64,000 bases of DNA from Calocera cornea HHB12733 (Eukaryota > Basidiomycota > Dacrymycetes > Dacrymycetales > Dacrymycetaceae). Below, piece after piece: positions 49,798 to 62,090 of this stretch (positions are counted from its first letter, which is position 1; each line of letters begins with the position of its first letter). The stretch is from the NCBI GenBank assembly GCA_001632435.1, contig KV423976.1, positions 34,627 to 98,626 on the forward strand, written 5' to 3'. The notes beneath the pieces are model-generated. The model was not told the DNA's origin. It did not search any database and saw only the letters and a program-made list of their open reading frames with translations. A program made the position numbers and the translations under genes.

Positions 49798-51985
49798 ATG
49801 CCTCTGGAAGCGGAGCAGCAGGAGACCGCGAACCGCAGTGATGCCGTGACCAGGCCTGGTATGTCGCCGCCGTTTTCTAGACACTATGTAGGACAGCACT
49901 GACCCTTGTACAGTATACACTTCCCGCTTGGAGCCGAAGACAAGATGTTCCGCTAAAGTCATGGACTCCTCCTCGCCAGCTGCCTCCGACGCAACCTTTA
50001 TGGAGTCAGGGCCGGACCTCGCGGACGATATGCCTGGACCGCACAACTTCGATCAACACGTGCCGGCGCCGTCCTACGAGCAACAGGACGCGTCGCCTCA
50101 ACAGCAGCGTCCCAGTGCAAGTACACAACCACCTCGAACCTCGTCTCGGGGATTGAGCACCCCGACAGCGCCGCAGCCAATTTCATCTGAATTCGGCTAT
50201 CACCCCGGCGAATCAGAGTTGGTACAGCGGGCCAGTGCGCGCGCCACCCGCTCATTTGCCCAGGATGCGCTTTCCCCCAACCCACGCACACCACTACCCC
50301 CCCATTTACGCCCTCCACCGTTCCGCTCTAAGACGGCCAGTCCGCCTCCTGTTAGGCGTGAAGGTGGCAGGCTCCGGGAGAGGTCTAAGCCTGGGCCGGA
50401 GACATGGCCACAGCGAGTGGAGCCGAGTCCCTTCGCGTTATCGATTGACTTTGGGATGTACAAACCAACACACGAAACGCTGCCCTCTACACTGCCGTCG
50501 ACCGTAACCTTTTACAGAGATATGGACCGCTGGCAAGGTTCAAGGGAACGTAATCGGGCCCAGACACCGGACGATCGCGATGAGGACGATGGTGAACGTC
50601 TTGCTTATCGCGGAAGTGGCGATCGTCGAATGCAACGGGAGGCACCTGTGAACCACGAAGCCGATCAGTATCGTTCCGGATACCACACACCACGCATGTC
50701 ACATGTGGACAACAGAAACGAACTGCGTACACGTCGCCAGGGGAGCGGGGGGAGCGGCAGTTCGGATGCAGTGAATGGACGACACAGCGACTTGAGGGGA
50801 ATTGGTGAGATGTCAGAGGGATGGCAAGGGCGGGCTCCCCAGTCCATCTCAACGTCCTCATTCACCCTTCGCAGTCCGACATCAGCGGAGGCAGCATCAC
50901 GGGCGCACTCGCGCTCTGAGGCCGAGAACAGTACACGGCGGCCCATCCCACGTCAGACCGGTCTGGAGAGGCGGCCAGTAGAGCCGCCCACACGCAGAGG
51001 AAGCGCCACGCCAAGCTTCGATGCATACGCGCAGGCCTCCAATAACCACGCAACGCGGGCAACCCGACCTTCGACGCCTTTCATCGGCACGACAGGTTCG
51101 ACCAATATGTGCGGAAGGGAAGTCAATCGACCCAGGAGGGATGATACCCTGCGGCACCCCCTGCCCGCCCTCTCTTTCAATGAGTGCCTCGCTCCAGGCA
51201 GACTGTCGCGTGCTCGTGTCCGACCGCCGAGTAGCATCTCAGGTCCGAGCGAGCAACCAGCAGATACAGAAAGCGATGGTCAAGCAGGTGTGGATGACAA
51301 CGACGAGGATGACGATGACCCCCAGTGGGACGCCGTACCGCGTAATGAGCTGCTGGAGTACGCGCCTTACCTTCGCAACAAGGTCGCGCGTCGTACGCAC
51401 TTTGAGAACAAGATACAGAGCCTCATTCAGCAGTTCAACGAGCTGGAAGAGGCGACCGGTGCAACCTTCTTCGTCTTTGCGAGCAACCCTGACCGGCAAG
51501 ATCTGAAACTTGTCGTCAGCCAAGGTGTGCTCCGGCATCCGGAATACGTCCAGTTTGCCGAGCATGCGAGCCAGAGTTTTGCCCGCGTCGCAGAATCGAG
51601 GAGGATGGAGAAGGCCGGTAGCCCGACTTTGAGCCAACCCCCGGCCCGATCGAACGGAACACGGACAGATTTAAGCAGGCTCATCTTGTCCTCGATGTCC
51701 TCGATGTCTCCAGCGCGGGAGGGACGGACGGAAGCCTCGCGGAGTGGCTGGGCGGCGGGCGACAACACGTTCAGTACGGGCACGAGCTACCGAGGCAGCA
51801 GGAATGCCGTCGGCGGCTCGGGTGTCGCCATGCCCGACCAGCTGAGGAAGCTGCAGGCCATCGACCCGCACAGCATGTCTGCAGAGCAGTTCCGCGCGCG
51901 TGTCATGGCCACATTGGCCGGGACGACGGCCGTGCAAGGTCAACGCCGACAGTATTCTCAGTCGCAATGGCAGAGCGATATGTAG
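49798..51985 (+). CDS. unknown low-complexity protein, paralog A (about 710 aa)
   Basis: Exon 1 (49798-49858, 61 nt, 'MPLEAEQQETANRSDAVTRP') joins exon 2 (49914-51985) in frame. Most of the protein is Ser/Pro/Arg/Gln-rich and probably disordered. The C-terminal third is conserved with paralog B. It has 'RVRPPSSISG', an acidic run with 'DTESDGQAGVDDNDEDDDD', then 'ARRTHFENKIQSLIQQFNEL' and 'ATFFVFASNPDRQDLKLVVS', and finally 'DQLRKLQAIDPHSMSAEQFR'. The 'RRTHFENK...L..QFNEL' block loosely resembles the start of a MADS box, but similarity this short may be chance. No function is known to me. The gene is followed in tandem by paralog B. Confidence 0.75.
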
Positions 51986-53044
51986 AGGACGGCACGGAGA
52001 CCCTTCGGCAGGAGCCTCAGCTGCAAGTAACACCGGCTCGAGATGCCGCTCGATGCGGCATTGGATGCTCTCCGCTTCCCTCACCATGGCTTGAGAGGTC
52101 GGATGACAGATGGCGGTCCTGTTCGGTTTCTCCCCGATGCGAGGCTCGGACACCTGGTGCAATTGGACGCTCGAAGCGGCACCCTTGTGTACCCTTGCTC
52201 TTGGCCGGGGCAACCGAACGGTTGATCTTGTCTTAATCTGGCCTACTCGCCAACCCGCGCACCGGCAGGCACCGACGCGAATGGGAGAACTAGGTCGGAT
52301 ATCCGGGCCAGTGGCTTTGATGCTGGAGGGTTGATGGAGGTATGCGCGTTGGCTGGACCCGCGCGCATTGAAGCCGCTCGAGGCGGGGTATGATTAGTTG
52401 TTATTTGATATGTTTGTTATCCGTTTGAATGCTGTTCGTTGATTGGATATCGCTTGTTTGGTCTTGTTTTCTAATTCGTTATGACCGCGTTACTACTCAG
52501 GCAAACGGCGTTTGCCACGCGTTGGCTGGAATGTTGGACTAGACGCGCGTGTGTTTCGGAAATAGTCCGAGTTGGACGATTGGGGCCGTGGGCGGGCGCT
52601 GGCGACCTCGTGTTCGCCTCGTGCCCTTGCGGTCGTCCCTCGCCCTTGTCTCCCATCCCTCGTTCGGTCGATTAGCCCGGTGGGATGGCCACGGGCAGCC
52701 GCACACCGCCCTCAGGGCTTCCGGGAGCGTGCGCGTTTGTGGCTTCGGACACGCGGCCTGTGTGCGTGTGACGAGGGCACGCCTGCCAGTGGGAGGGACG
52801 CCGCCTAGGCGGGCAGGCGCGCTTCTCGACGGCGGGCAGGCAAGGCAGTATAAGATATGCGCCTGCCATCATGCACTCGCACGCCCCTCCGTGCATCAAG
52901 CACTCAAGCGCACAGTGCGGACTAGCACCGTGCAGCCGCATTCCAGGCCAGCAGCCCCGCCTGCCAGTGCGACTCGCCCCTGTCCTCCCGCGTCCCCTCC
53001 CTCCTCCCCTCCCCCCTGATCCCCCCCGACCAGCCAGGGCATAG
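51986..53044. other. intergenic between the two paralogs
   Basis: About 1.1 kb. C/T-rich and GC-rich stretches toward 53040 suggest the leader of paralog B. No other feature was recognised. Confidence 0.5.
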
Positions 53045-56000
53045 ATGGCGACCGCCGCCGTCCGGCCCCAACGCGTCCCTCTGACGGAGCGCAAGACCGC
53101 ACCAGGTACGCCGTGCCTCCCCTCCCCTCCCTCCCGCACTCTCCCCCGACACCGCTTCCGCCGCTTCTCCGCCGCTTCTGCCCAGCAGCATCCGCGCAGC
53201 TGACACCCGCACAGCAGCCGTCCCGCAACTGCCCCATCTCACCCCCACAAAGCCGCTCGACACACAGCGCGACCGCGACCCCCGCACGCGGCACCTCTCC
53301 CAGGACCCGCCCGCCCAGCCCACGATCAACTACCCCGTCCTGCGGCCCCATGTCCAGACTCAGCCCCTCCAGCAGCCCCTCCAGCAGCCGCCCCAGCAGC
53401 AGCAGCACCAACCGCACGACTCCCCCGTGACGGTCACCACCACTGCTGGGCCGGTCACCCCTCCCGCTGGCGTGGCGCTCGGCATGCCGTTCGGGCCCGG
53501 GGTCGGGGCAGGCGCAGGAGGCAGCGACAGGGGCACCCCGCCGAGCCAGAAGCCGCCGCCTTACTCTGCCCTCCCGCAGCAGCAGACGCAGGCATACGCC
53601 TTCTCCAGCAACAACCCGCATAACCACTCCCCCACGCAGACCCACGCCCAGGCGAGCCAGGCAGGCACAGGGCCAACACTCCGCAAGATCATACAGCGCA
53701 TACCCGTGCCGAGCCATGCCCAGCAACAGCAGCAGCAACAGGCGCACGATCTCAAAGAGCTGCTCAGGGAGGCGAGGGCGGAGATGTTCAACCCTCAGGC
53801 GCAGGCGGGAAGGGCCGAGCCGCAGCAGTCGTCCCCGACTGCCAGGGCGCCTCCGCCCCCTCCCCAACAGCAGCAGCAGCAGCAGCAGCGTCAGAGTCTG
53901 CGCCACGCCGATTCCTGGTCATTCCCCAGCTCTGCAGGCTCGCCTGAGCTCCCGTACGCCCCTGCCGGGCGCGGGCAGACACCGCCGTCGACCACCCTCC
54001 AGGCTGGGCGCGGGCAGACCCCTCCCGGTCTGCGCCGCCTCCAGTCCCAGCGGATCGCGCCCATTGGCCCGCCTACGATTCGCCGCGACGGCCAGGGGAG
54101 CGTTCCCTCGCCCACCGAGGCGCACTTCCCCGCCCCCGCCGGCCCGCGCGCACGCACCATCTCCACCTCGCAGCAGCACGACTCCTCCTCCAGCCCCAGC
54201 ACGGAGGAGCGCACGACGCCCACGTACCACACGGCGTACACCTCCCTCCCCTCCGTCGCCTCCTCCGAGAACGGAAGCAGCGCACAGGCAGGGAACATGA
54301 CGGACCACAGCGAGCTCTTCGTCTTCGACCGTCCGCTCGACCCGACCATCCAGGCGCGGCTGATCGGCCCGCGCTCAGGCTCAGGAAGCAGCGGCGGCGC
54401 GCAGGCGCCCGCGAAGAGCGGCTCGCGCGGCACGCCCGAGCAGCCCGTGGACGACAGGGACGACGCGGAGGAAGAGCATCTCGCCCCTGGTGGGAGCGAG
54501 CCGCCGCCCTCCAGCTCCGAGGGGACCGAGTTCGGCGTCGTCCGCCGGTACATGCTCTCCGACACGCCGCCCGCGCGATCCCGCGAGCTCCAGCAGCAGC
54601 AGTACGCCGACTCGCGGGGCTCGCCGCCCCACCCGTCAGGCAACTCGCAGTCCCTCCCCGACAGCTCCGCGGAGGGCGGGCCGGACATGGACTACCTCGA
54701 GATGGAGACGCCGCGGAGCGTGCCGTCCGCCCTGCCCGCCGAGGGCGACTTCATCAGCCCCGGAGGCAGGAGGTACGCGCGCCCGGGCGGGTTCTCGTGG
54801 CCTGCGGCGCTCGGCGCGGGCGGTGGGCAGTGGTCAAACCGCCCGTACGGGCCTGGGGATGCGTTCGGCTTTGCATGGACTGAAGCGTCTGGTCAGCTTG
54901 GGACGAACGGGCACGGACAGGGGCAAGGACAGGGACGAGGAGGACAAGGACAGGGACAAGGACAGGGACAGGGACAGGGACAAGGACAGTGGAACAACCC
55001 CCAGGTGCTGTATGACCCGCGGAACGGGTACGCGTACGGCTCGATGTACGACATGCTCAGCCCTACGACGCAGGTCAGCAGCCTGGACGGGATCCTCATG
55101 GGCTACCAGGGCAGCGCTGGGCAAGACGCGGGAGACCAGAGGGAGGAGGTGGAAGGCAGGCAAGGACAGATGGCCCAGCCGCTACCCATGCACCCGTTCA
55201 GTTTCCACGACCTGGACATGCAGATGCAGCTGCGTGCGCAGGTGGCCCAGATGGCCGACATGCCCCTGCCCCGCGCCTGGCAGGCCGAGCACGACGTCCC
55301 CACGCGCGAGCAGAGCGTCGCCAGCTTCGAGGGCAACATGGAGACGCTCATGCACTACATCCGCCCGGCCGCGCCCATCCCCCCGACGCCGTTCACGCAG
55401 ACCGCCGCGAACACGCCGGCGAACGACCCGCACCACCACCGCCGGGACGACCCGGGGGACATGCCCCCGCTGCCCGAGTACTCCTACCCGCTCCCGCTCT
55501 TCCCGCACCAGCCGGGGCCCATGACGGACAGCACCGTCTCGAGCCCGTATGGGGGCAACCCGTTCCTCCCCTACAACATGGTCAGCATGGAGAGCTCGCC
55601 CAGCGTGCGCAGCATACCCCTCGACGGTGGGGCCCTCCGCGCGCGATTCTCGGGTGTCGGCCTCGGCGGCAGGCCCGGCCAGACCCACCCCGCGTACTCG
55701 CACATGCGCCCGCCGAGCAGCGTCTCAGGCGAGAGTGCCGACCCTCAGGACACCGAGAGCGAGGGAGAAGAGGACGACGATGACGTGTGGGAGGACGAGG
55801 CGAGCGACGACGAGCTGGACGACGAGTTCCACCACGACTACATTTCGGACAAGGCCACTCGCCGTACGCGTTTCGAGAGCAAGATGCGCAACCTTGTGCG
55901 GCAGTTCCGCGAGCTCGACCGGTCTACAGACGCCACGATGCTCCTGATCGCGAGCAATCCTGACCAGCGGCATACTCATCTTGTCCTGAGCAGGAGCGTC

Positions 56001-56609
56001 AGGAGGCACCCCAACTACATCGCCTTTGCGCAGAGCGCGAGGCAGAGTTTCTCCCAGGTGGCGGACTCTAGGAGAGCCGAGAGGGCAAGCCGCGCCAGGA
56101 TGGTCCAGCACCAGCAACGGCCGACCGGTATGAGGAGAAAGTCCAGCGGCTTCATCATGTCCGCGATGCCCACGCTTGCGCAAGTGCCAGAAAGGTTTGC
56201 AGAGACGACAAGGACCGGTTCCACGTCCAGCGGCAACACGAGCAGTACGGGCACGAGCCAGACCGGCAGTGGGACGGCTAGCAGCATGACCAGCCTGACA
56301 CCGCTGGACCACCTCCGGACCCTCCAGGCCATCGACCCGAACAAGATGTCGGCGCAAGAATTCCGCACTGCCGTCATGGCCACCTTGAGCAAGATGGAAG
56401 CTGCCGGCGGCGAGCTCAGGCAGCACGCGCACGCGCAGTACCAGCTGCAAGACTCGGCCGAGGAGATGCAGAAACGTCTGCTAAATCAGTGGCACGCGGC
56501 CGGCTTGACCGGAAGAGCTGGCGCAGACCTCCTTCTGCGTAGCCTTCAGGCCGACACGAGCATCAGCGGGACTGATGCAACTGGGACTAATGGAGAAGAT
56601 CTCCGCTAG
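53045..56609 (+). CDS. unknown low-complexity protein, paralog B (about 1151 aa)
   Basis: Exon 1 (53045-53105) is 61 nt and ends in the same phase as in paralog A; exon 2 is 53215-56609. The protein is rich in Pro, Gln, Ser and Gly, with poly-Gln runs, and has a Gly-Gln repeat of about 13 dipeptides encoded by a GGACAG-type tandem repeat (54918-54990). The C-terminal block matches paralog A in the same order: 'RPPSSVSG', an acidic stretch, 'RRTRFESKMRNLVRQFRELD', 'ATMLLIASNPDQRHTHLVLS', and 'LRTLQAIDPNKMSAQEFRTA'. Codon use is strongly GC3-biased compared with paralog A. Long antisense and shifted frames here result from the high GC content. Confidence 0.78.
54910..54992 (+). repeat. GGACAG-type microsatellite coding Gly-Gln repeats
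   Basis: CAGGGACAAGGACAGGGACA-like units run in frame inside paralog B, giving an almost pure Gly-Gln stretch. The tract is likely length-variable between strains. Confidence 0.8.
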
Positions 56610-56854
56610 ACGCGGCATCTTGTATTACTGGGATTTTTTCTTTGAATCAGCATCCGTTCCTCCGTAATGTTGTACAAATTTCTCTCGTTATTCTTGTATG
56701 TAGTTAGTATGAGCATGAGTGGTGCAGAAACCGCCGACGAGGACAGAGGTAGCCACGGGAAATGGCCTCTCGGCGTATGGGAAGACGCATTTCCTAACGG
56801 ATCCGAAAGAATACGCGCCTTTAGCTGCCATCGGCCATTGGGCTGTTGTCACTA

Positions 56855-59358
56855 CTGTACGTCGATAGGTAGATGCTCATGTCACCTGTCATCGACCACA
56901 ATCTGGAGCAAATCGTCGGCTGTCACCGAGTTGCAGGGTATCCTGAGCACTTCAAAGAACAAGATGGCATTGGGCTGGTATCTATGCGTTGACCTGCCAC
57001 CACCGGGGGTTGCGAAGGTTTGCAGCTGCTGCTCTATGTGGCCGGCCATCTTTGCGAGGCGGAGGAGCCGCTTCCTCCACTTCTTCTGTCTCAGCAGGCT
57101 CAGCAAGGTCTGCCTCATTGTCCTCCTGTTCAGTGCCAAGTGCGGCATCATCCATCTCCTGATCCACTTGGCTGAGTCGGGCTAACTGCTCAACGTCCTC
57201 TGGCAACTGTTCTGTTTCAGGCGGAAGGTCTTCCCGTCCATGAGGGATGATCCTGGAGTATAGCTCAAAGTCGGTAACCATGAGCGTCCGGAGCAGCTGC
57301 CTGGTGCTGTCGCTTGTGAGGCATTCATATGACAGGCGCATGTCACCAACTCCGCATCGACACAAGTCCCAGGCCTTCTTCACTGGCTCAGGTTTGTTCA
57401 GCGAGGCATAAGCCTTTTTGAGCCATTCAACAGTCCGGTCTCGTATGGTGCCAACTCGAGTATCCAGGCGGATGGCATGTGCTGGGACAGGTGGGTTGCA
57501 TTCCAGCTGCGCTTTTGTCTCTTCTATGACGTCGGCGAGTGCTGCTTGTCGGATGACAGCTTTGAGCGGCCGTTGCATTCCAGCATCAGCTGGCTGGGTG
57601 ATTCCAGTACAGCCTGCCGGAACAAAGAGAATGTGGATCCATGGATAGGTTGCTGCCATCCAGTTCCAGAAAGGATCACCCCGGTGGACCTTCCATGCAT
57701 CTATGATCCAGATGCAATCAGCTTCACTGGACCGGAGCTGCTCGAGATTGGTCTTCCGGAGATAGGGTACCAATAGCTGGTCGACATAGGCTTGCATCGT
57801 CTCAAGATTGGACCAATAGGTTCTTGATTTTGAGAGGTTGAAGAGATGCCCAGCTGCAAGAGCGGGTTGAAGTACTGGGTCATTTGGGCGGCCACTGAAT
57901 GGCAAGCTCTTAGGCTTGTACCCTTGCCAGACGGACTGGAATGGGAGGAGGACTCCGCTCATGGCCAGTCCAGTCATAACTGTACATGCCCGCTTCTCTT
58001 CCTTCCCCAGTACTGACACCTGATGGGCACCGCACTCCTCCCATGTTGTGTCTCCACCATACTGGAACGCAAGCTGCATTTGGTCGCTATTGACGATGCA
58101 TCCAGCTGGAATAGCATGGAAGTCGATAAGGAAGGCACATCGTAGACAGAGCTCGTAGCATTGCTGAGAGAAGTCATCCGGAACCTTCTGTGCTGCTCGT
58201 GTACCACGTCGGACCGACCAGCCAAGATTGCTCTTCAGGAAGCGGCGGACAAAATCAAGAGTTGCTCGGAATGGCTGTTTGGTACGCCACACTATCTTGT
58301 CAAAGACCTCCGGACAGTCTTGATGCAGATGAGCGATGATGATGCCTTGGCAGGATGCAGTCGATAATGCCAGTCCTGCTTTTCGGAGCTGCTTGAGCTG
58401 GGTCTTGATCTTCTCAATTGTGTCTTCACATCCGACCTAGACCAGGATCAGTGTTGTTGCCATCACAATCATATCAGCCACTCACGAGGACACCTGAGGA
58501 TCCGGTTGCATTGTAGACAGGACGATGTCCCATTGCTACATGCTTCAGGACGCTCTCTTTCCATCCGTGACCCTCTGGCCTGATCCAGCGCAAGATGGTG
58601 CTGTGATAGATGCCTGGACGTCCGCCAAATATTTCCGGATGTCACCTTCGAAGTAACTTGGCCAGCTGGACAGGATCCCATCCCACAACCTTCCGAGCAT
58701 TCTCAATAAGTGTCCAGGTGACCGGAGCCTTCCAGTTGACATTCTTGGCTGGATGACCATCCGGTCTTGCTCGAGTAGGTTTGACAGCTCGAAAGGGGCG
58801 GGACAAAGCGGCTCGAGACAAGTTGTTGACTATGGACGAGCTGTTGTAGATCTGGTCTGGCTCTAGAATCACAATGCTTGCATCACTCTCGCTATCTTCA
58901 GAGGCTGGATGGCAACGCTTTCCCTGTCCGGACATGAGCACAGGGCTGACAGGCAAAATGACCCAGAGCGCACCAGATGAAACTTCCTGCCACCCGGTGA
59001 CCGATCACCTGCATCCACCTCTCTCTGCCTCTGCCTCTCACGTGTCCTCCGCTGGCTCTCCAAGTTCCTCTCTCGCCTCTGCAACTGCTTCTGAAATGCC
59101 TGAACTGACGCCTGGTGCTGCCGGTCTGCCTGGTCTGCATCACGCTCTTCTCGGTCCACCTCAGCCTGGATTCTGGCCTGCTCCAGATACTCATCTCGAG
59201 ACACAGCTTGAAAGTACTGGCGGATATCAGGCATATTGGTGATGGGTGATGAGCACTTTCATGCCCTGTCACTGTCAAAGACGACGTTCGAGCACACAAA
59301 AAACTGTCCATTTGCCTCCGTCAAGGTCCCCTATGAGCACCTACCTATCGACGTACAG
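56855..59358 (-). mobile_element. pogo-like DDE transposon, 2.5 kb
   Basis: The inverted ends start CTGTACGTCGATAGGTAGAT at 56855 and, complementary, CTGTACGTCGATAGGTAGGT at 59358: 25 of 26 bases match. TA flanks both ends (56853-56854 and 59359-59360). A multi-exon transposase occupies the minus strand. The element lies 295 bp from another TA-flanked element of a different family. Confidence 0.92.
56982..59234 (-). pseudogene. DDE-superfamily transposase with one nonsense codon
   Basis: Exon 1 starts at 59234 ('MPDIRQYFQAVSRDEYLEQA') with a charged coiled-coil region. An intron near 59000-58920 leads to 'KRCHPASEDSESDAS' and 'WTLIENARKVVGWDPVQLA'. At 58642-58644 a TGA interrupts 'LLRR-HPEIFGGRPGIYHS'; a CGA-to-TGA change would explain it. 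After an intron near 58486-58438 the long last part has the catalytic residues: 'IVNSDQMQLAF', 'CIWIIDAWKVHRGD' and 'GITQPADAGMQRPL', a D-D-D arrangement. An acidic C-terminal tail ends at 56982. Apart from the TGA the frame is whole, so the loss is recent. Confidence 0.82.
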
Positions 59359-59653
59359 TACACTTGGCGTCGGTGGTCCGTCAAGGTCTTGATTTTGTGA
59401 CAACCGAATTCTGGCAGGTATGCGGAGTTTGGGTTGTTGATTCCATGTACCCATTATTCCAGGTCTGCCCGGAGGGCTTCCCTCTGGTCAAAGTCCATTC
59501 CCAAATTCTGCTTCCGATACTCAAACACGACTTCTGTGGGTCCCGAGGCAACCAAAAAGTGCATGCATTTATGATATTCTGACACACTGTTCCTGCCTTT
59601 CCTGCCATTTCTCCTTAAAAATCTCACATAAAAATAGGCCCATTGTAAGAATA

Positions 59654-61525
59654 ACGTAGGTGATCAGGGACCCGATCATATCAGGGAGGCGATCACTTTC
59701 ATCGCCACTTTCACGTCCACTTTTCACTTCCATACTCTTGTCGTCCATACCTCTGCCAAAACTATGTCTACTCTCATACCAGAGGCTCGAGTACGTCTAG
59801 CACTTCAGGCAATGCAAGATGACCCGGATCTGTCCCTTCGGCAGGCAGCAAAGATCTATGAAGCCCCATATACAACATTGCAGATGAGGAAGAAGGGTAC
59901 TCCGTCCAAGGCAGATAGTCGAGCCAAGCACCTCCTTCTCACCAAGGACGAGGAGGATGCTATTCTGCAGTATATCCGCCAGCTGGATACAAGAGGATTC
60001 TCCCCCCGTCAAGATGACGTTGAGCAGATGGCCAATCTACTCCTTGCCAAGCGCGGACTGCCCAGTGTTGGCAAGAATTGGGTACGACGGTTTATCAAGC
60101 GACAACCAACACTCCACACACGACTTTCTCGCCCATATGATTATCAGAGGGCAAAGCAAGAGGATCCAGCAGTGCTTTCACCATGGTTCCGCCTTGTTGC
60201 AAATATGCAAGCAAAGTACGGTGTGCCAGATCACGACTGGTACAACTTCGACGAGACTGGCTTTGCAATTGGCATGATTCAGCCCAAGCTGGTCGTCACA
60301 CATTTCGAGCGATCTCTTAAACCCAAGGCCATCCAGCCTGGCAACAGGGAATGGGCAACAGCAATCTGTGCCATTTCAGCAGATGGTTACACCGTCCCTC
60401 CCTTCCTCTGTGTCACCGGTAAGAATCACCTTGCACCCTGGTATTCCGACGGTCAGATTCCTGCGGCTTGGGCAATCAAGACAACCCAGAATGGCTGGAC
60501 CAATAATGAAACTGGTTTAGACTGGTTGAAGCACTTCGATCAGCACACCAAGGACCGTCGGATTGGCCAATACCGGATGCTAGTTCTGGATGGACACGAG
60601 AGCCACGTCAATGCCGAGTTCAACACATACTGCAAGGAGCACGATATCATCCCCCTCTGTCTACCGCCACATTCCTCCCACCTTACTCAGCCCCTCGATA
60701 TCAGCTTATTTGGCCCACTGAAGAGAGCCTACAGTGACAAGATCAACAATCTTGTCCAAGGTGGTGTCACTCACATCAAGAAGGACGACTTCTTTCCTGC
60801 CTTCCGAGCTGCCTTTCAAGTAGCATTCAAAGAGCAAAACATCAAGAGTGGCTTTAGAGCTGCAGGACTAGTCCCTTTCAACCCCGATGCAGTGCTCTCA
60901 AAGCTGACTTTGCGCTTACGAACACCATCACCTCCAGCAATACCAAACCACCAACCCCAGCTGTGGGTCCCACAGACACCCAAGACCGCAGCAGAAGCAA
61001 TCTCTCAAACAACTCTGATCAAGGAGCGAGTATCAAGGCACCAGGGAAGCTCACCAACCCCGATTCTTGCTGCAATTGATCAGTTGGCGAAGGCTGCAGT
61101 CACAGTGAACCATCGGCTTACATTTTTAGAAAGCGAGGTCCGAGATCTTCGAGAGGTCAATAGCAGGCTCAATAAGCGACAGCGGACCAAAAGGGTGCAT
61201 CTCCAGGATTCTGGTACTCTTACTGGAGAGCGTGCAAGCCAGCTGTTGGCAGAGAGAGGCATAGGTGAGCCGGACAGGGAAGATAGTGGTCCGGGAGAGG
61301 GACCATCAAAGCGGCGGAAAGTGGGCCCCCGGCTCTGTAGCAGATGCCAAACTGCTGGACACAATGTGAGGACCTGCCCATCGACTGCCATAGATGATAG
61401 CTCATCAGATCTGAGCTCAATTTGAGGAGAGATAATGCCATTGTTGAGATTTTACGTGTTGACAACGGAGTGTGCCCCTACTGTGATCGCCTCCCTGATA
61501 TGATCGGGTCCCTGATCACCTACGT
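59654..61525 (+). mobile_element. pogo/Fot1-type DNA transposon, apparently intact
   Basis: The two 43-bp terminal inverted repeats (59654-59696 and 61483-61525, outer end ACGTAGGTGATCAGGGACCC) are perfectly complementary, with TA on each side (59652-59653, 61526-61527). The 1872-bp element carries one uninterrupted transposase frame. The end sequence is a less decayed relative of the 22229-24093 element. Perfect ends and an open frame point to a recent insertion. Confidence 0.96.
59764..61425 (+). CDS. pogo/Fot1-type transposase, intact (553 aa)
   Basis: A DDE_1 transposase expected to cut and paste the surrounding element at TA sites. Residues about 10-45 form a psq-type HTH ('LRQAAKIYEAPYTTLQMRKK'), and 60-115 a CENPB-type HTH ending 'SVGKNWVRRFIKR'. 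The catalytic core has Asp in 'WYNFDETGFAIGM' (near 162), 'MLVLDGHESH' (near 278) and 'LTQPLDISLFGPLK' (near 313). A coiled-coil stretch follows, then a C-terminal zinc-knuckle-like motif, 'CSRCQTAGHNVRTC' (near 528). The start ATG follows a C-rich leader within the element. No stop or shift was seen; it may be active. Confidence 0.95.
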   Translation: MSTLIPEARVRLALQAMQDDPDLSLRQAAKIYEAPYTTLQMRKKGTPSKADSRAKHLLLTKDEEDAILQYIRQLDTRGFSPRQDDVEQMANLLLAKRGLPSVGKNWVRRFIKRQPTLHTRLSRPYDYQRAKQEDPAVLSPWFRLVANMQAKYGVPDHDWYNFDETGFAIGMIQPKLVVTHFERSLKPKAIQPGNREWATAICAISADGYTVPPFLCVTGKNHLAPWYSDGQIPAAWAIKTTQNGWTNNETGLDWLKHFDQHTKDRRIGQYRMLVLDGHESHVNAEFNTYCKEHDIIPLCLPPHSSHLTQPLDISLFGPLKRAYSDKINNLVQGGVTHIKKDDFFPAFRAAFQVAFKEQNIKSGFRAAGLVPFNPDAVLSKLTLRLRTPSPPAIPNHQPQLWVPQTPKTAAEAISQTTLIKERVSRHQGSSPTPILAAIDQLAKAAVTVNHRLTFLESEVRDLREVNSRLNKRQRTKRVHLQDSGTLTGERASQLLAERGIGEPDREDSGPGEGPSKRRKVGPRLCSRCQTAGHNVRTCPSTAIDDSSSDLSSI

Positions 61526-62090
61526 TAGTATTTGGATACAGTATGTCTACCCTTTTTATGAATTGAAGGTAGCATGTAGAATATTCTGAACCAGTGAAAA
61601 GGTCTTTTGTGTACAACTGGGGCAGCTAACTCCTAATGGGCTGACATAATTTGTCACAAAGTGCTTATGTGTTCTAATTCCAGTGAGGATTGCACCCAGA
61701 TGGCACACAGAGGCATGCCTTGTACACCTGACAAGCAAAGCTACCATAAATCTTCCTCAACTTATTTGTGCATAAAATCAGCTTTAATGCTAGTTTCTCT
61801 TCTGATTGTTGTAAGGTTGAGAGTTATCCTAGGTCTGCACCTTCTTGAAATAATGAAAAAAGGGCTGAATTGGCATAAATAGAGCTCGGACGATCTACAA
61901 ATGGGCTCAGGGATGCCGTGGGGCCCTTGGGGATCCGAGACGCGGAAATCAAAATGCAACTTTGTCCATGCACGTTACACTTGCCGTAGACCGCCGGTCG
62001 TTACGGTTGGCAATGGAGTCTGGTCTGGTCTGGCATGGTCATGATATTGACATTGACGTTCCTATTGGTATTGACAGCGCATCGAACCGC
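61526..62090. other. intergenic, nothing recognised
   Basis: No gene, repeat or element end was recognised between the pogo element and the C-terminal part of the minus-strand gene that follows. Confidence 0.55.

Noticed and set aside
52896..53906. 336-codon minus-strand frame, and a 344-codon shifted frame at 54490-55524
   Set aside because: High GC and GC3 bias of paralog B keeps antisense and shifted frames open; the conserved C-terminal block lies only in the called frame.
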